Shown here: positions 8,122 to 17,197 of the stretch, in pieces
Numbering within the stretch: the stretch's first letter is position 1
Layout: the number at the start of each line of letters is the position of its first letter
DNA from: Akkermansiaceae bacterium
Lineage (GTDB): Bacteria > Verrucomicrobiota > Verrucomicrobiia > Verrucomicrobiales > Akkermansiaceae
Direction of reading: 5' to 3'
DNA length: 35,851 nt
NCBI GenBank assembly: GCA_903826205.1
Contig: CAIKDP010000009.1
Location: forward strand, 1-35,851
Made by a program: the position numbers and the translations under genes
The notes under the pieces: model-generated
Database searches by the model: none
What the model saw: the letters and a program-made list of their open reading frames with translations, nothing else
What the model was told of the DNA's origin: nothing

Positions 8122-8745
8122 ATGAAAATGACCGCCAGATTCGCCCTGCTCAGCGCTGTGCTGGGACTGTTGACTTCGACCACAGCCTTTGCCGAGGTTG
8201 ATTGCCTCAAGCTCGCATTGTCCGTCAAACAAGCCGTTGCCGCCAATCAATCCGCCACCCTGCAGATTGTTGAAAAAGAAGTCGCGGCCAACCCGGGTTG
8301 CGCTTGTGAGATTGTGAAAGCGGCCATCGAAGGTTCCAAAGCTGCGGTCACGCTGGTGGCGGCCATTGTCGAGACGGCCATCACCGTGGCCCCTGAGCAC
8401 CGGCATCTCATTGCCCAGTGCGCCTTGGCTGTCGCGCCGGACGCCCTTCCCAATGTGCAGGCCGTGCTTGCCAAGCTCGACCCCAACCGCAATCGGCCGC
8501 CCGGTCCAAGTGCCAAGGCACCTGCGGAAGTCAGGGGCGCCAAGGGAGGTCCGGCCACTCCCCCCGTTCCGGATAGCAATCCACTCGACTTCCCCGGCTC
8601 CGGCGTGACCGATCCGCCCGTCAATGTGGGTGGCAACCCAGGCGGCCCAGGCGGTCTGCCGATTTTCCCCTTTGGTCCGCCGATTTTTGTACCGCCGATC
8701 ATTTCCCCCCCGATCATCACACCTCCGGTCATCACCCCCATCTAA
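8122..8745 (+). CDS. Small secreted protein with Pro-rich tail, EPS locus
   Basis: The start is ATG 8122; the longer frame would begin inside the tRNA. The protein has 207 residues. A clear signal peptide (MKMTARFALLSAVLG, cleavage after AFA) precedes a helical, Ala/Val-rich domain (about residues 25-120) with four Cys (DCL, GCAC, QCA), possibly two disulfides. The tail from about residue 120 is rich in Pro and Gly and ends in repeated Pro-Pro-Ile-Ile units. I know of no defined function. It lies 55 bp before the outer-membrane barrel gene of the export module, so it may be a periplasmic or surface partner of polysaccharide export (inference). Confidence 0.7.
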   Translation: MKMTARFALLSAVLGLLTSTTAFAEVDCLKLALSVKQAVAANQSATLQIVEKEVAANPGCACEIVKAAIEGSKAAVTLVAAIVETAITVAPEHRHLIAQCALAVAPDALPNVQAVLAKLDPNRNRPPGPSAKAPAEVRGAKGGPATPPVPDSNPLDFPGSGVTDPPVNVGGNPGGPGGLPIFPFGPPIFVPPIISPPIITPPVITPI

Positions 8746-8800
8746 CCGGTTTATCCAACCGGCCATTGCACACACATCCACCATTTAAGTAATCTAACAA

Positions 8801-10033
8801 ATGAAACGCAAATTTGCCCTTGTTTCCGCAGCCGCTCTCGCGACCGGTTATGCCATGGCTGCGGAGGGCCTTTACAACGTCGGTAGCGAAGCTCAACAAT
8901 CCATCCCGCTCAAGTGGAGCGTCGGTGTGGATGTGACCTATGACGATAATGTCAACCCCGGGGGGGGCAACCCCAAGGATGGCGCCACTTCCAGTAATGC
9001 CTACGTGGGACTCTCGTTCGTCAACATGAGCCCGCAGACGACTTGGGACGTCTACGCACGTTTGGGAGCCCTTTACTATTTCGACAAACCGCAAGCCGCT
9101 GGATCGGATTCCTTTTACCCTCAGGCCCGCGTCGGGGTCAATCTCACCCACCGCTTCAACGAGCGCCTGCGTCTTTCCAGCCGGAGTTTCCTCTCCTACG
9201 AGTTGGAACCCAACTACGCCTACGGCTTTGCCACGAGTCGCCAGTCCGGTCCGTATCTTTTCTGGCAGACCGATAATGCCTTGGGTTACCGCTGGTCCGA
9301 ACGGGTGGCAACTTACACGGGATTTACCCTGACCGGCTTGTCCTATGCGGACGTGCAGGACCAGGATCGTTTCACTTGGACGATCTACAACCAGTTCCGG
9401 TATCAGCTCACGCCGCAACAAACCGTGCTCACCTTCGATTACCGCTATGGCCAGACCACGGCCGGCGGTTTGGCTCAGGATTCCAGCGACCATTTTCTGG
9501 TGGCTGGCATCGAACACCGCTTCAGCCCCAACACGATTCTGATCACCCGCGCCGGCCTCCAGCTGCATCAGGTGAGTGGCGGCGACAACACTTCCAATCC
9601 CTATTTGGAAATGGCGCTCAATTCCCGCATCACCGAGCAGTTCTCGTTGCGCGCGTTTGTCCGCTACAGTGTGGAGCCCTATGACACGGTCCAACAGGTC
9701 GGCCAGAGCTTGTATGATTTCAGCCAGCGCGAGACCTTCCGCATCGGCATCTCCGGCGACTATGCCGTCACACCCATGCTCTCCATCATCGGCGGTGCTG
9801 ACTACATCCCGGCCAAATTCAACGATGGTCGCAGGGTGTACGGACTCGGTCCATTGACCGCCAACGGCGGACTCACCGAGGACATGGTCAACGCCTACAT
9901 CGGGCTGTCGATGAAGTTCAACGACAACCTGTTTGGCACGCTTACCTACAATTACACGGATTCCAACTCGGACATCACCAACCACACCTACAACCGTAAC
10001 CGCATCAGCCTCGGCATGCGCTACGAATTCTGA
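8801..10033 (+). CDS. Outer-membrane beta-barrel protein (BBP2-like), EPS export
   Basis: The protein has 410 residues with a signal peptide (MKRKFALVSAAALATGYAMA-AEG). The mature part is a series of alternating amphipathic strands, starting with SVGVDVTYDDNV, a pattern typical of the outer-membrane barrels found with Wzc/Wza-type genes. The C-terminus LGMRYEF ends in Phe after alternating hydrophobics, the usual insertion signal for outer-membrane barrels. It is about the right size for a 14-18-strand barrel. It is followed by an intrinsic terminator and then the Wzc-like kinase. The likely role is passage of exopolysaccharide across the outer membrane; this comes from context. Confidence 0.75.
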   Translation: MKRKFALVSAAALATGYAMAAEGLYNVGSEAQQSIPLKWSVGVDVTYDDNVNPGGGNPKDGATSSNAYVGLSFVNMSPQTTWDVYARLGALYYFDKPQAAGSDSFYPQARVGVNLTHRFNERLRLSSRSFLSYELEPNYAYGFATSRQSGPYLFWQTDNALGYRWSERVATYTGFTLTGLSYADVQDQDRFTWTIYNQFRYQLTPQQTVLTFDYRYGQTTAGGLAQDSSDHFLVAGIEHRFSPNTILITRAGLQLHQVSGGDNTSNPYLEMALNSRITEQFSLRAFVRYSVEPYDTVQQVGQSLYDFSQRETFRIGISGDYAVTPMLSIIGGADYIPAKFNDGRRVYGLGPLTANGGLTEDMVNAYIGLSMKFNDNLFGTLTYNYTDSNSDITNHTYNRNRISLGMRYEF

Positions 10034-10096
10034 TGTGGCCGGGTCCCGGATTCTGAACATACGACATTTTCAAGAGATTATCTGATTGAGTGAAAC

Positions 10097-10132
10097 CTCC
10101 CGCAGTGTCTTTCATTGCGGGAGTTTTCTTTT
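10097..10132 (+). terminator. Rho-independent terminator after the barrel gene
   Basis: The stem CTCCCGCAGTG (10097-10107) pairs with CATTGCGGGAG (10113-10123), including one G-T pair, around a 5-nt loop, and is followed by TTTTCTTTT. It separates the barrel gene from the kinase gene. Confidence 0.88.
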
Positions 10133-10158
10133 GATTTCCACCCATCCAATGTTACACT
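10131..10158 (+). promoter_or_regulatory. Putative sigma70-type promoter for the wzc-like gene
   Basis: TTGATT (10131-10136) and TACACT (10153-10158) are separated by 16 bp and sit directly after the terminator, 22 bp before the ATG at 10180. It is a sequence match only, but the placement makes sense because the upstream transcript ends here. Confidence 0.4.
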
Positions 10159-10179
10159 AGCCCCTCGCCCAGCCCCTCC

Positions 10180-12351
10180 ATGCAGCCGAACACTCCCCAA
10201 CAAAGCGAAGCGACCCTCCACGCTTTCGATTACTGGCAGGTCATCAAAAACCGCTACGGCGTGATTCTCATCACCCTGCTGCTGGTTTTCATGACCGCGT
10301 CGGTCATCACCTACGTGATTCCCAAAAGATACGAGAGTTACACCAAAATCGAGGTCAAGCCGAGGGTGCCCATGATGACCGTCTTCCGCGGAATGGACGA
10401 ATCCAGCGGCTACAACCGCTCGACGACGAATTTCTTCAACACGGAGTTCGAGAAAATCAAGAGCCGCAATGCGCTCATGAAGGTGTGCGACACGCTCGAT
10501 CTGACGACCCGCTGGGGTATCGACCGCGAAATCATCTATCAGATTCTCTCCGGGATTGTCAGGACCGATAACATCCGCGGCACGGATTTGATCACCATCA
10601 CGGTGCGGCATGCGGACAAGGAAGATGCCAAGGACATTGCCGCCGAGGTGGCACACGCCTACAAAGACTACCGCAGTGAGGTCGAAAACAAGGAGGGCGA
10701 ACGGGCGCTGCTGGAACTCAAAAAGGCGGTGCGCACCCAGGAAGACACCGTTGAGGAGCGCCGCAAGGTGCTGGCCAACATTGTGCGCTCCAAGGGCATC
10801 ATTTATTACGGCCCGGATTCCTATTATCAACGCACCGGCATGGAAGATGACAATGGCGCCAAGAGTGCCCTGGATACCTTCAATCAGTTGGAAACGGAAA
10901 AAATGCAGTTGGAAAGCATGATCCAGAGCCTTTTGAAATACAGCGCCGACCAGCTCATGGTTTATGCGTCCGGCTTGCAACTGCCCGACAATGTGATTCA
11001 AACGCTCTATCCCAAGTATCTCGAACAAAAGACCCAGTTTGAAGGATTGAAAAGGCAGGGGCTGGGGTTGCAGCACCCCACGATGCTGGCCAGCGCCCAG
11101 GTGCTCGAATCCATGAAGAAACAACTCGACGAGGGGGTCGTCTCACTGCGTGACACCCTTCAGGCCAAGCTCGAACTTGCCGAGGCCCGCTACAAGCGCG
11201 CCCTGACCAGTAAGAACGAGAAACGCACCGATGCCATCAAGCGCGGCCTGGATGCCCAGGACTATGTGGATGCCAAGCGCGATTTCGAGTCCGAGCAGGA
11301 GATGCTGCAACAAATGAAACTCAAATTGATTGCCGAGGAAATTGCCAAGAAGATGCCGGACGAATCCATCATCGTGCATGATGATCCGGTCGTGTCACAA
11401 TATCCGGTGGTTCCCAATGTGAACCTCAATCTCATTCTGGGAGCGGTGGTCGGCCTGATCTTCGGCTTGGCGATCGCGTTCTTCCTCGAGTACATCGACA
11501 CCTCCGTGAAGACGCTTGAGGACGTCGAGCGCTATTTGCAGGTGCCCGTTCTGGCGGTCATTCCCAAGGATATAGGCATCCTCCACAAGCATGGCAGCGC
11601 CAGCCCGGATGCCGAAGCCTACCGGATTCTGCGCACCAACATCGAGTTCAACCGCAAAAACCCCGAGGATAATTCCATCACGGTCGTGTCCGGGGGGGCC
11701 GGTGAAGGGAAGTCAACCACCCTGGTCAACTTGGCCTATGTCTGTGCCCAGGGCGGATACACCACGCTCATGATCGATGCCGACTTGCGCCGGCCACGCC
11801 TGCACACGTTCTTCGACATCAATAATTCGGTCGGACTCTCGAATTACCTGACCACGGAACTGATGCTCGAGGATGTCATTCTCCAGACGCCGGTGGACAA
11901 CCTTTACTTCATGCCATCCGGCATTCTGCCGGCGGATGCCGCCGGTATCTTGAACTCGCGCCGGATGTCGGACCTCATTCTGGACGTCAAACATCGGTTT
12001 GATTTGGTGCTGGTTGACAGCCCGCCGATCCTCGGGGTGAGTGATGCCTCCGTGCTTGCCAGCGAAGTGGACCTCACGATGATTGTCGTGCAACACCGCA
12101 AACTGCCCAGAAACATGCTGCTGCGCGTGAAACAAGCGGTTGAAAACGTCGGCGGTACCGTCATCGGTGTGGTGCTTAACAACGTCGATGTCCGCAGTGA
12201 CAGCCAGTACCAATACTACACCAGTTATTACACCTACTACGCGCCGGCTGAGTCCCAGTTGGCATCCCAGCCTTATGGTACCGCTCCCAAGCCCCAGGCT
12301 GCCTCCAAGGCTCAGTCTGCCGTGCGCGGAAGTGACACGGAATTGTATTGA
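10180..12351 (+). CDS. wzc: Wzc-like polysaccharide co-polymerase / tyrosine autokinase
   Basis: The protein has 723 residues. The first transmembrane helix is at about residues 27-48, a periplasmic Wzz-type domain with long coiled coils (about 50-410) follows, and a second helix is at about 413-436. The cytoplasmic BY-kinase domain has Walker A GGAGEGKS (505-512), Walker A' with the LMIDADLRRP motif, and Walker B LVLVDSPP. The tail carries a tyrosine cluster: seven Tyr between 677 and 687, the autophosphorylation sites typical of Wzc/CpsD-type kinases. Such proteins control chain length and export of capsular or exopolysaccharide together with a Wza channel, which here is the next gene, 29 bp downstream. 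Full length, no defects seen. Confidence 0.92.
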   Translation: MQPNTPQQSEATLHAFDYWQVIKNRYGVILITLLLVFMTASVITYVIPKRYESYTKIEVKPRVPMMTVFRGMDESSGYNRSTTNFFNTEFEKIKSRNALMKVCDTLDLTTRWGIDREIIYQILSGIVRTDNIRGTDLITITVRHADKEDAKDIAAEVAHAYKDYRSEVENKEGERALLELKKAVRTQEDTVEERRKVLANIVRSKGIIYYGPDSYYQRTGMEDDNGAKSALDTFNQLETEKMQLESMIQSLLKYSADQLMVYASGLQLPDNVIQTLYPKYLEQKTQFEGLKRQGLGLQHPTMLASAQVLESMKKQLDEGVVSLRDTLQAKLELAEARYKRALTSKNEKRTDAIKRGLDAQDYVDAKRDFESEQEMLQQMKLKLIAEEIAKKMPDESIIVHDDPVVSQYPVVPNVNLNLILGAVVGLIFGLAIAFFLEYIDTSVKTLEDVERYLQVPVLAVIPKDIGILHKHGSASPDAEAYRILRTNIEFNRKNPEDNSITVVSGGAGEGKSTTLVNLAYVCAQGGYTTLMIDADLRRPRLHTFFDINNSVGLSNYLTTELMLEDVILQTPVDNLYFMPSGILPADAAGILNSRRMSDLILDVKHRFDLVLVDSPPILGVSDASVLASEVDLTMIVVQHRKLPRNMLLRVKQAVENVGGTVIGVVLNNVDVRSDSQYQYYTSYYTYYAPAESQLASQPYGTAPKPQAASKAQSAVRGSDTELY

Positions 12352-12380
12352 TAAATTCACCCCCTCTGACCCCACTCGAT

Positions 12381-12950
12381 ATGAATTTTAAAACGCTCCT
12401 CGTTGGAAGCCTGGCTTCGGTGCTTTTGGGCGTGACCGTCATGGCCCAGACCCTCATTCTTCCGGGGAAGGCGATTACCATCACCATCACCGGCGTGCCT
12501 GCGGAAGAAAAACCCCGTGTGGATGGAATCTATCCGGTTTCGGATACCGGCATGATCAACATGCCGCACATCGGCCAAATCCACGCTGGCGGCTTGAAGG
12601 GGGATGAGCTCGCTCGCATCCTGCAGGCGGCCTACAAAAGCCGGCAGATCTATACCAATCCCACGATTCAGGTGTTGAGTTCGTCCATCCAGACCATTGA
12701 CAAGCAGATGGTCCACATCGGCGGACAGGTGCGCCGGCCGGGGCCCACTGAATTCACCCAGGGCCTCACTCTCTATCAGGCCGTTCAGGCGGCGGGTGGC
12801 GCCACTGAGTTCGGTTACATGAAACGGGTCAAACTTTTCCGCGGCACCAAGCAACGCCAATATGACCTCACCCAGGCGCAGGCCATGGCCACCCCGCTGG
12901 AACCGAATGACACCATCGAGGTGCCTCAAAAGGGTATGTTTGATTGGTGA
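12381..12950 (+). CDS. Short Wza-like polysaccharide export protein (SLBB)
   Basis: The protein has 189 residues from ATG 12381. A signal peptide (MNFKTLLVGSLASVLLG, cleavage near MAQ) is followed by a polysaccharide-export (Poly_export) domain with the GIYPVSDTGMINMP motif and one SLBB domain (VHIGGQVRRPG, then LTLYQAVQAAGG). It ends at IEVPQKGMFDW. Full Wza has about 380 residues with several SLBB-like domains and a C-terminal membrane helix; those are absent here. It has no lipobox Cys. It probably forms the periplasmic part of the export channel, with the upstream barrel protein supplying the outer-membrane pore (inference). Confidence 0.85.
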   Translation: MNFKTLLVGSLASVLLGVTVMAQTLILPGKAITITITGVPAEEKPRVDGIYPVSDTGMINMPHIGQIHAGGLKGDELARILQAAYKSRQIYTNPTIQVLSSSIQTIDKQMVHIGGQVRRPGPTEFTQGLTLYQAVQAAGGATEFGYMKRVKLFRGTKQRQYDLTQAQAMATPLEPNDTIEVPQKGMFDW

Positions 12951-13010
12951 TGCTTGCTGTCACTTTTTCATCCCGGTCAACCCTTCAGGCGGGATCTTGT
13001 TTTTGATGCC

Positions 13011-13742
13011 ATGTGCCCGAATCGGCCAACCCTCCGCCTATTGATAGCCATCATGGCCGCGTTCGCTGGCGGCGTTGGCGCTGGGGCCATCGAGTTGCCG
13101 GAGCCACTGCTGAAGGGCTTGCAATCGGAAAACTTCGCGGAACGGGAGCGGGCGCAAACGGAGTTGCTGGCATGGACCCGTCAACAAGCGGAGGCGTCGA
13201 TGGAGGCTCTCTATCAACAATCCAGAACGGCGGGGGAGCCCGAGGTGCGCGAGCGGTGTTTGTCGGTGTTGCGCGAACTCGTGTCCGATGATTATCAGCG
13301 CAATGGGGTCGGCTTCCTCGGGATCCGCATGAATCCCAACACCGAAATGATCAACCTCCCGGACGAGGCCAAGCCACGCTTCGCCATCAGGGTGCTCCAA
13401 GTCGAGCCGGCCACCCCCGCGCACAAGTCCGGCATGGTCGCGGGCGATCTGCTCCTCGGCGTCAATGATACGCTCTGGCAGCAGGAGCATACCTCCGCCT
13501 TTGTCATGGAGAAAATCAAATCCTTCAAAGCCGGCACCCGGGTCTCCATCAAGCTCTGCCGTGACGGCAAAATCATCGACCTGCCGGTTGTCCTGGCACG
13601 CCGCCCGGCCGCCGCCGATCTCCTCCAATTCCAATTCGGCATGGGCCAGCAAGCTGGTCCTGAGGCCGCCGCCGCCGTTGAACGCGCCGCCAGGGAAGAG
13701 CATTTCCAACGCTGGCTCGCCGAGCGGAAATCCCGCGAGTGA
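13011..13742 (+). CDS. Secreted PDZ-domain protein upstream of Tsp protease
   Basis: The start is ATG 13011; the longer frame begins at a TTG. The protein has 243 residues. A hydrophobic N-terminus (LLIAIMAAFAGGVGAGA) acts as signal peptide or anchor. Residues about 30-95 look like a HEAT-type helical pair common in PVC secreted proteins (FAERERAQTELL). Residues about 100-205 form a PDZ domain (GFLGIRMN, then TPAHKSGMVAGDLLLGVND). The tail is Ala/Glu-rich and helical. It has no protease catalytic motif. It stands 85 bp before the Tsp-type protease gene, itself a PDZ protein, so it may deliver substrates or regulate that protease (inference). Confidence 0.7.
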   Translation: MCPNRPTLRLLIAIMAAFAGGVGAGAIELPEPLLKGLQSENFAERERAQTELLAWTRQQAEASMEALYQQSRTAGEPEVRERCLSVLRELVSDDYQRNGVGFLGIRMNPNTEMINLPDEAKPRFAIRVLQVEPATPAHKSGMVAGDLLLGVNDTLWQQEHTSAFVMEKIKSFKAGTRVSIKLCRDGKIIDLPVVLARRPAAADLLQFQFGMGQQAGPEAAAAVERAAREEHFQRWLAERKSRE

Positions 13743-13827
13743 GCGCAGCCGCGGGTTTTAGGTATCGACAAGCCTGAAATATGTGCGAGTTTGCTGCCGC
13801 ATCCTGAACTTTTTCCGACATCCCTCC

Positions 13828-16086
13828 ATGACCAACGCCCCGTTTCGTAGCATGGCCACTGCCGTCGCCGTGGCTGCCGTGTGTGGCTCCGTTAGAGCCC
13901 AGCAGGCCGACTTCAATGAGGTCGGCAAACAAATGGCCATCACGCTGCAAAACAATCACTTTTCCCGCGTGCCCTTTGACAAGGAACTCAGCCGGCGCTT
14001 TCTGGATGGCTACTTGCGCGACCTGGATTACCAGCGCCTTTACTTCACCCAGACCGATGTGGATGGGTTTCGGGAAAAGTACGGCGATTCGCTCCACACC
14101 CTGTTGTTGGAAAAACGCTGCATGGTGCCAGCCAAGGAGATCTACGCCACTTTCTTGAAGCGGGTCGAGGCCCGCGTGGCGCTCACCGACAAGCTGCTTA
14201 AAGGGGCGGAATTTGATTTCACGGCGGATGAGACGGTCGCCCGCACGCGCAAGGAGGCGGCTTGGCCCAAGGACGAAAAGCGCGCGGCCGAACTCTGGCG
14301 CCTGCAGGTCAAGGAGGCCGTGTTGAGTGAGATTCTGCGCCGCGAACTTCTATCCAAACTCGCCAAGGAACAAGGCAAGCCGGATCCTAACAAGGGTGAC
14401 CGCAGCCCCAAGGAGAAGATCGCCCTGCGCTACAAGCGTTTTCTGGCCAGTGTCAGGGATGTTGATGAGGAGGAGATTGCCAACTTTTTTCTCAGCGCGG
14501 TCTCCACCACCTACGATCCGCACACCGATTACATGAGCTTCCGTGAAATGGCCCGCTTCAAGGATGGGATGAAAAACGAACTCGTCGGTATCGGTGCCCT
14601 GCTGCAGGCCGAGGAAGATGGGGCCACCAAGATCATGGGCATTGTTGTCGGCGGCCCTGCCGATCGTGAGGGCAATCTCAGGCTCAACGACCGCGTCGTC
14701 GCCGTGGATTCCCTTAACACCGGCAAACCGGAAGATATGATCGATATCATGTTCATGAAAATCGACAAGGTCGTGGACCTCATCCGCGGCAAGGTCGGAT
14801 CCGCCGTCGCCTTGAAGGTGGAACCGGCCGGCGCACCTCCCGGACAGACTAAAATCTATGTGATCGCCCGCGGCAAAGTGGAGCTCAAGGATGAGCAGGC
14901 CAGCGGCCAAATCATCGAAATGAAATCGTCCAGCGGGCCGACCCGGCGGATCGGGGTGATCACCTTGCCGTCATTTTACGCGGATTTCGACGAAGGCAAA
15001 GTCCGCTGCTCGGTGGATGTCGAACGCCTTCTCGTCCGCCTCATCGACGAGAAAATCGACGGCTTGATCCTGGACCTTCGCAACAATGGCGGCGGCTCGC
15101 TCGATGAGGTGCGACGCATGACCGGCTTCTTCATCGACCGCGGTCCGGTCGTTCAAGTCAAGGACAACCGTGGCAGGGTCCAGGTCAAGGAATCGGAAAA
15201 CCGCAAACCTATCTACGAGGGACCCATGGTGGTCATGACGGACAAGAGCAGCGCCTCGGCCAGCGAGATTCTGGCGGGCGCCCTGCAGGACTTCAATCGC
15301 GTGGCCATTGTGGGCGAGTCCTCCACCTTCGGCAAGGGTACCGTCCAGCAGCCGATGCCGATTGCGGAAATGATGCCGTTTTTCGCCGCCAGGGAGCGGG
15401 CCGGATATCTGAAACTAACCATTCAAAAATTCTATCGTCCATCCGGTTCCTCCACCCAGATGGATGGCGTGGTGCCGCAACTGGTGCTGCCGAGTCTGAT
15501 GGATGGCCTGGAAATCGGCGAGTCCTTCCTGGACAACGCGATGCCTCACGATCGGATCAACCCCGCGCCGGGCTTTAAACCGCTCGACGACAAGGCCCTG
15601 TTCCTTCCCCGCCTCAAGGAAATGAGCCAGCAGCGGGTCAACGACTCCAAGGACTTCAACTACATTATTGAGGATGTGATGAAGAACAAGGAACGCATCA
15701 AGAACAACAAGGTCTACCTCAACAAGGCAACCCGTGAGCGTGAACTCGCCGAGGCGGAAACCCTCCGCCGCGAACGCAACTCCGAACGCCGCCAACGCTT
15801 CTCCAGCATGGTGGCTGAGGATAAAAAAGCCTTCCATTTCTTCAAGCTCACCTTGGATGATCTGGATAAGAATGCCGACCTCCACGAGTACGATCCGGCG
15901 GCTGAGAATGCCGATTATATGCGCCGCGCCAAGGATGAGACCGCGGACCTCGATGACTCGCCCAAATGGTCTTCCGGCCTCGACCCCGTGAAGCGCGAGT
16001 CGATCATGATACTCAGGGATCTCACCAATCTAACTGAAATCGCGCGGCTGGCGGGCGCGCCGAAGAAATCCCCTGAGGAAAACTGA
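13828..16086 (+). CDS. prc: Tail-specific carboxy-terminal protease (Tsp/Prc, S41)
   Basis: The protein has 752 residues from ATG 13828. The N-terminus is a signal peptide (AVAVAAVCGSVRA-QQ). The Tsp N-terminal helical domain is followed by a PDZ domain (about residues 245-350, with GIGALLQ). The S41 catalytic core contains LILDLRNNGGGS, then SASAS at 475-479 (Ser477 by alignment with E. coli Tsp) and Lys503 in FGKGTVQQ, the Ser/Lys dyad. The C-terminal region is the helical domain of Prc-type proteins, longer than in CtpA. It acts in the periplasm on proteins with apolar C-termini. The stop overlaps the next ATG by one base, so the two are cotranslated. Confidence 0.93.
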   Translation: MTNAPFRSMATAVAVAAVCGSVRAQQADFNEVGKQMAITLQNNHFSRVPFDKELSRRFLDGYLRDLDYQRLYFTQTDVDGFREKYGDSLHTLLLEKRCMVPAKEIYATFLKRVEARVALTDKLLKGAEFDFTADETVARTRKEAAWPKDEKRAAELWRLQVKEAVLSEILRRELLSKLAKEQGKPDPNKGDRSPKEKIALRYKRFLASVRDVDEEEIANFFLSAVSTTYDPHTDYMSFREMARFKDGMKNELVGIGALLQAEEDGATKIMGIVVGGPADREGNLRLNDRVVAVDSLNTGKPEDMIDIMFMKIDKVVDLIRGKVGSAVALKVEPAGAPPGQTKIYVIARGKVELKDEQASGQIIEMKSSSGPTRRIGVITLPSFYADFDEGKVRCSVDVERLLVRLIDEKIDGLILDLRNNGGGSLDEVRRMTGFFIDRGPVVQVKDNRGRVQVKESENRKPIYEGPMVVMTDKSSASASEILAGALQDFNRVAIVGESSTFGKGTVQQPMPIAEMMPFFAARERAGYLKLTIQKFYRPSGSSTQMDGVVPQLVLPSLMDGLEIGESFLDNAMPHDRINPAPGFKPLDDKALFLPRLKEMSQQRVNDSKDFNYIIEDVMKNKERIKNNKVYLNKATRERELAEAETLRRERNSERRQRFSSMVAEDKKAFHFFKLTLDDLDKNADLHEYDPAAENADYMRRAKDETADLDDSPKWSSGLDPVKRESIMILRDLTNLTEIARLAGAPKKSPEEN

Positions 16087-16793
16087 TGCAGGAAATCGCT
16101 GCCAATCTGGTGGCCGTCCGCCAGCGGATTCACGCCGCCTGCCTGCGGGCGGGTCGTTCACCTGACACCGTCGAGTTGATCGCCGTGTCTAAAACCCTGC
16201 CCGCGGAGGCTGTCCGTGTGGCTTGCGAGGCCGGCCAAACGCACTTTGCCGAAAGCCGCCTGCAGGAGGCCTTGCCGAAAATCCACGCGCTGTCCGGCAA
16301 TCTGCACTGGCATTTCATCGGCCGCGTCCAACGCAACAAAGTCCGCAAGCTGCTGCCGTCGTTTGAGGTCATTCACGCCATGGATAGCCTGCGCCTCGCC
16401 ACCTATGCCGACGAGATCGCCGCCGAACTCGGGCTGTTTCCCAAACTCATGCTGCAGGTCAACGTTGCGGATGAAGCCTCCAAGGGTGGCTTTGAACCCG
16501 CGCAACTCCGCTCCGAAATGGACGCCCTCCTGCGCTTGAAACGGCTCGATATTCTCGGCCTCATGGCCATTCCTCCCGCCGCTCCGGACGCGGAATCCGC
16601 CCGTCATTGGTTTGTTAGAGTCCGGGACTTGCGCGACTCCCTGGAGCGTGAGTTTGGCCTGTCCCTGCCCGCCCTGAGCATGGGCATGAGTGGCGATTAT
16701 GAAGTGGCCGTCGAGGAAGGCGCCACTCACGTCCGCGTCGGATCGGCGATCTTCGGCCAGCGCGCCTATCAGGTCGACGGCGAAATCGGTTAG
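16086..16793 (+). CDS. YggS/PLPBP-family pyridoxal phosphate homeostasis protein
   Basis: The protein has 235 residues, the usual length. Lys36 in AVSKTLP is the PLP-binding lysine. The HFIGRVQRNKV segment and the C-terminal SMGMSGDYEVAV with VRVGSAIFG are hallmarks of the family. It differs from the usual motif in having AESRLQEA where most members have a GEN-type sequence, a mild change near the cofactor site. It has no catalytic activity of its own in known members; it buffers PLP and affects amino-acid and 2-oxoacid metabolism. The start overlaps the protease stop (TGATG). Confidence 0.93.
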   Translation: MQEIAANLVAVRQRIHAACLRAGRSPDTVELIAVSKTLPAEAVRVACEAGQTHFAESRLQEALPKIHALSGNLHWHFIGRVQRNKVRKLLPSFEVIHAMDSLRLATYADEIAAELGLFPKLMLQVNVADEASKGGFEPAQLRSEMDALLRLKRLDILGLMAIPPAAPDAESARHWFVRVRDLRDSLEREFGLSLPALSMGMSGDYEVAVEEGATHVRVGSAIFGQRAYQVDGEIG

Positions 16794-16821
16794 ACACCGC
16801 CCATTGACCACTGACCCATCC

Positions 16822-17124
16822 ATGCCCCTATATCTATCACAATCCGCCGTTATCGGCAACGAACTTGCCCTCGCCTTTGCCGATGGAACCGAGCTTTACC
16901 TCGAGTTGCCGCTGCTGCGTCGTGCCTGCCCCTGTGCCGCCTGCCAAGGCGAACCGGATGCCCGCGGACGTGTCGTGCGGCCGCGAGTCGAGCATGGCCC
17001 AAGGGCGTTTGAGTTGGTGAAGTTCGAAGCCGTCGGCGGCTATGCCTTGCAGATGCACTGGGCGGATGGCCATGCCTCGGGCATTTACACTTTCCCCTAT
17101 CTCATCCGCCTGGGCGCCTTGTAG
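16822..17124 (+). CDS. DUF971 domain protein
   Basis: The protein has 100 residues, starting at ATG 16822. It shows the DUF971 (gamma-butyrobetaine hydroxylase N-terminal-like) pattern: LRRACPCAACQGE, a Cys-rich motif, then YALQMHWADGHASGIY and the terminal FPYLIRLG. Members are small, often stand alone, and are linked in other bacteria to Fe-S cluster metabolism; their exact role is not settled. It lies between the YggS gene and recG on the same strand, 28 bp after the former. Confidence 0.88.
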   Translation: MPLYLSQSAVIGNELALAFADGTELYLELPLLRRACPCAACQGEPDARGRVVRPRVEHGPRAFELVKFEAVGGYALQMHWADGHASGIYTFPYLIRLGAL

Positions 17125-17197
17125 CGGTGAAAGGCGTCCCTGCCTGGGCGCGCATGCGGGCTTGAAAAAACCTGCTTTCCCCGGCACACTTGCTGCC

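Noticed and set aside
8732-10060. Minus-strand ORF of 442 codons opposite the barrel gene
   Set aside because: The plus-strand frame has a signal peptide, beta-strand periodicity and a C-terminal Phe; the antisense frame shows only His/Gly/Val-rich composition without motifs.
17042-17197. N-terminal extension of RecG from ATG 17042
   Set aside because: It overlaps the DUF971 gene in another frame and its residues are Arg/Cys/Pro-rich without similarity to RecG; GTG 17198 fits the family start.
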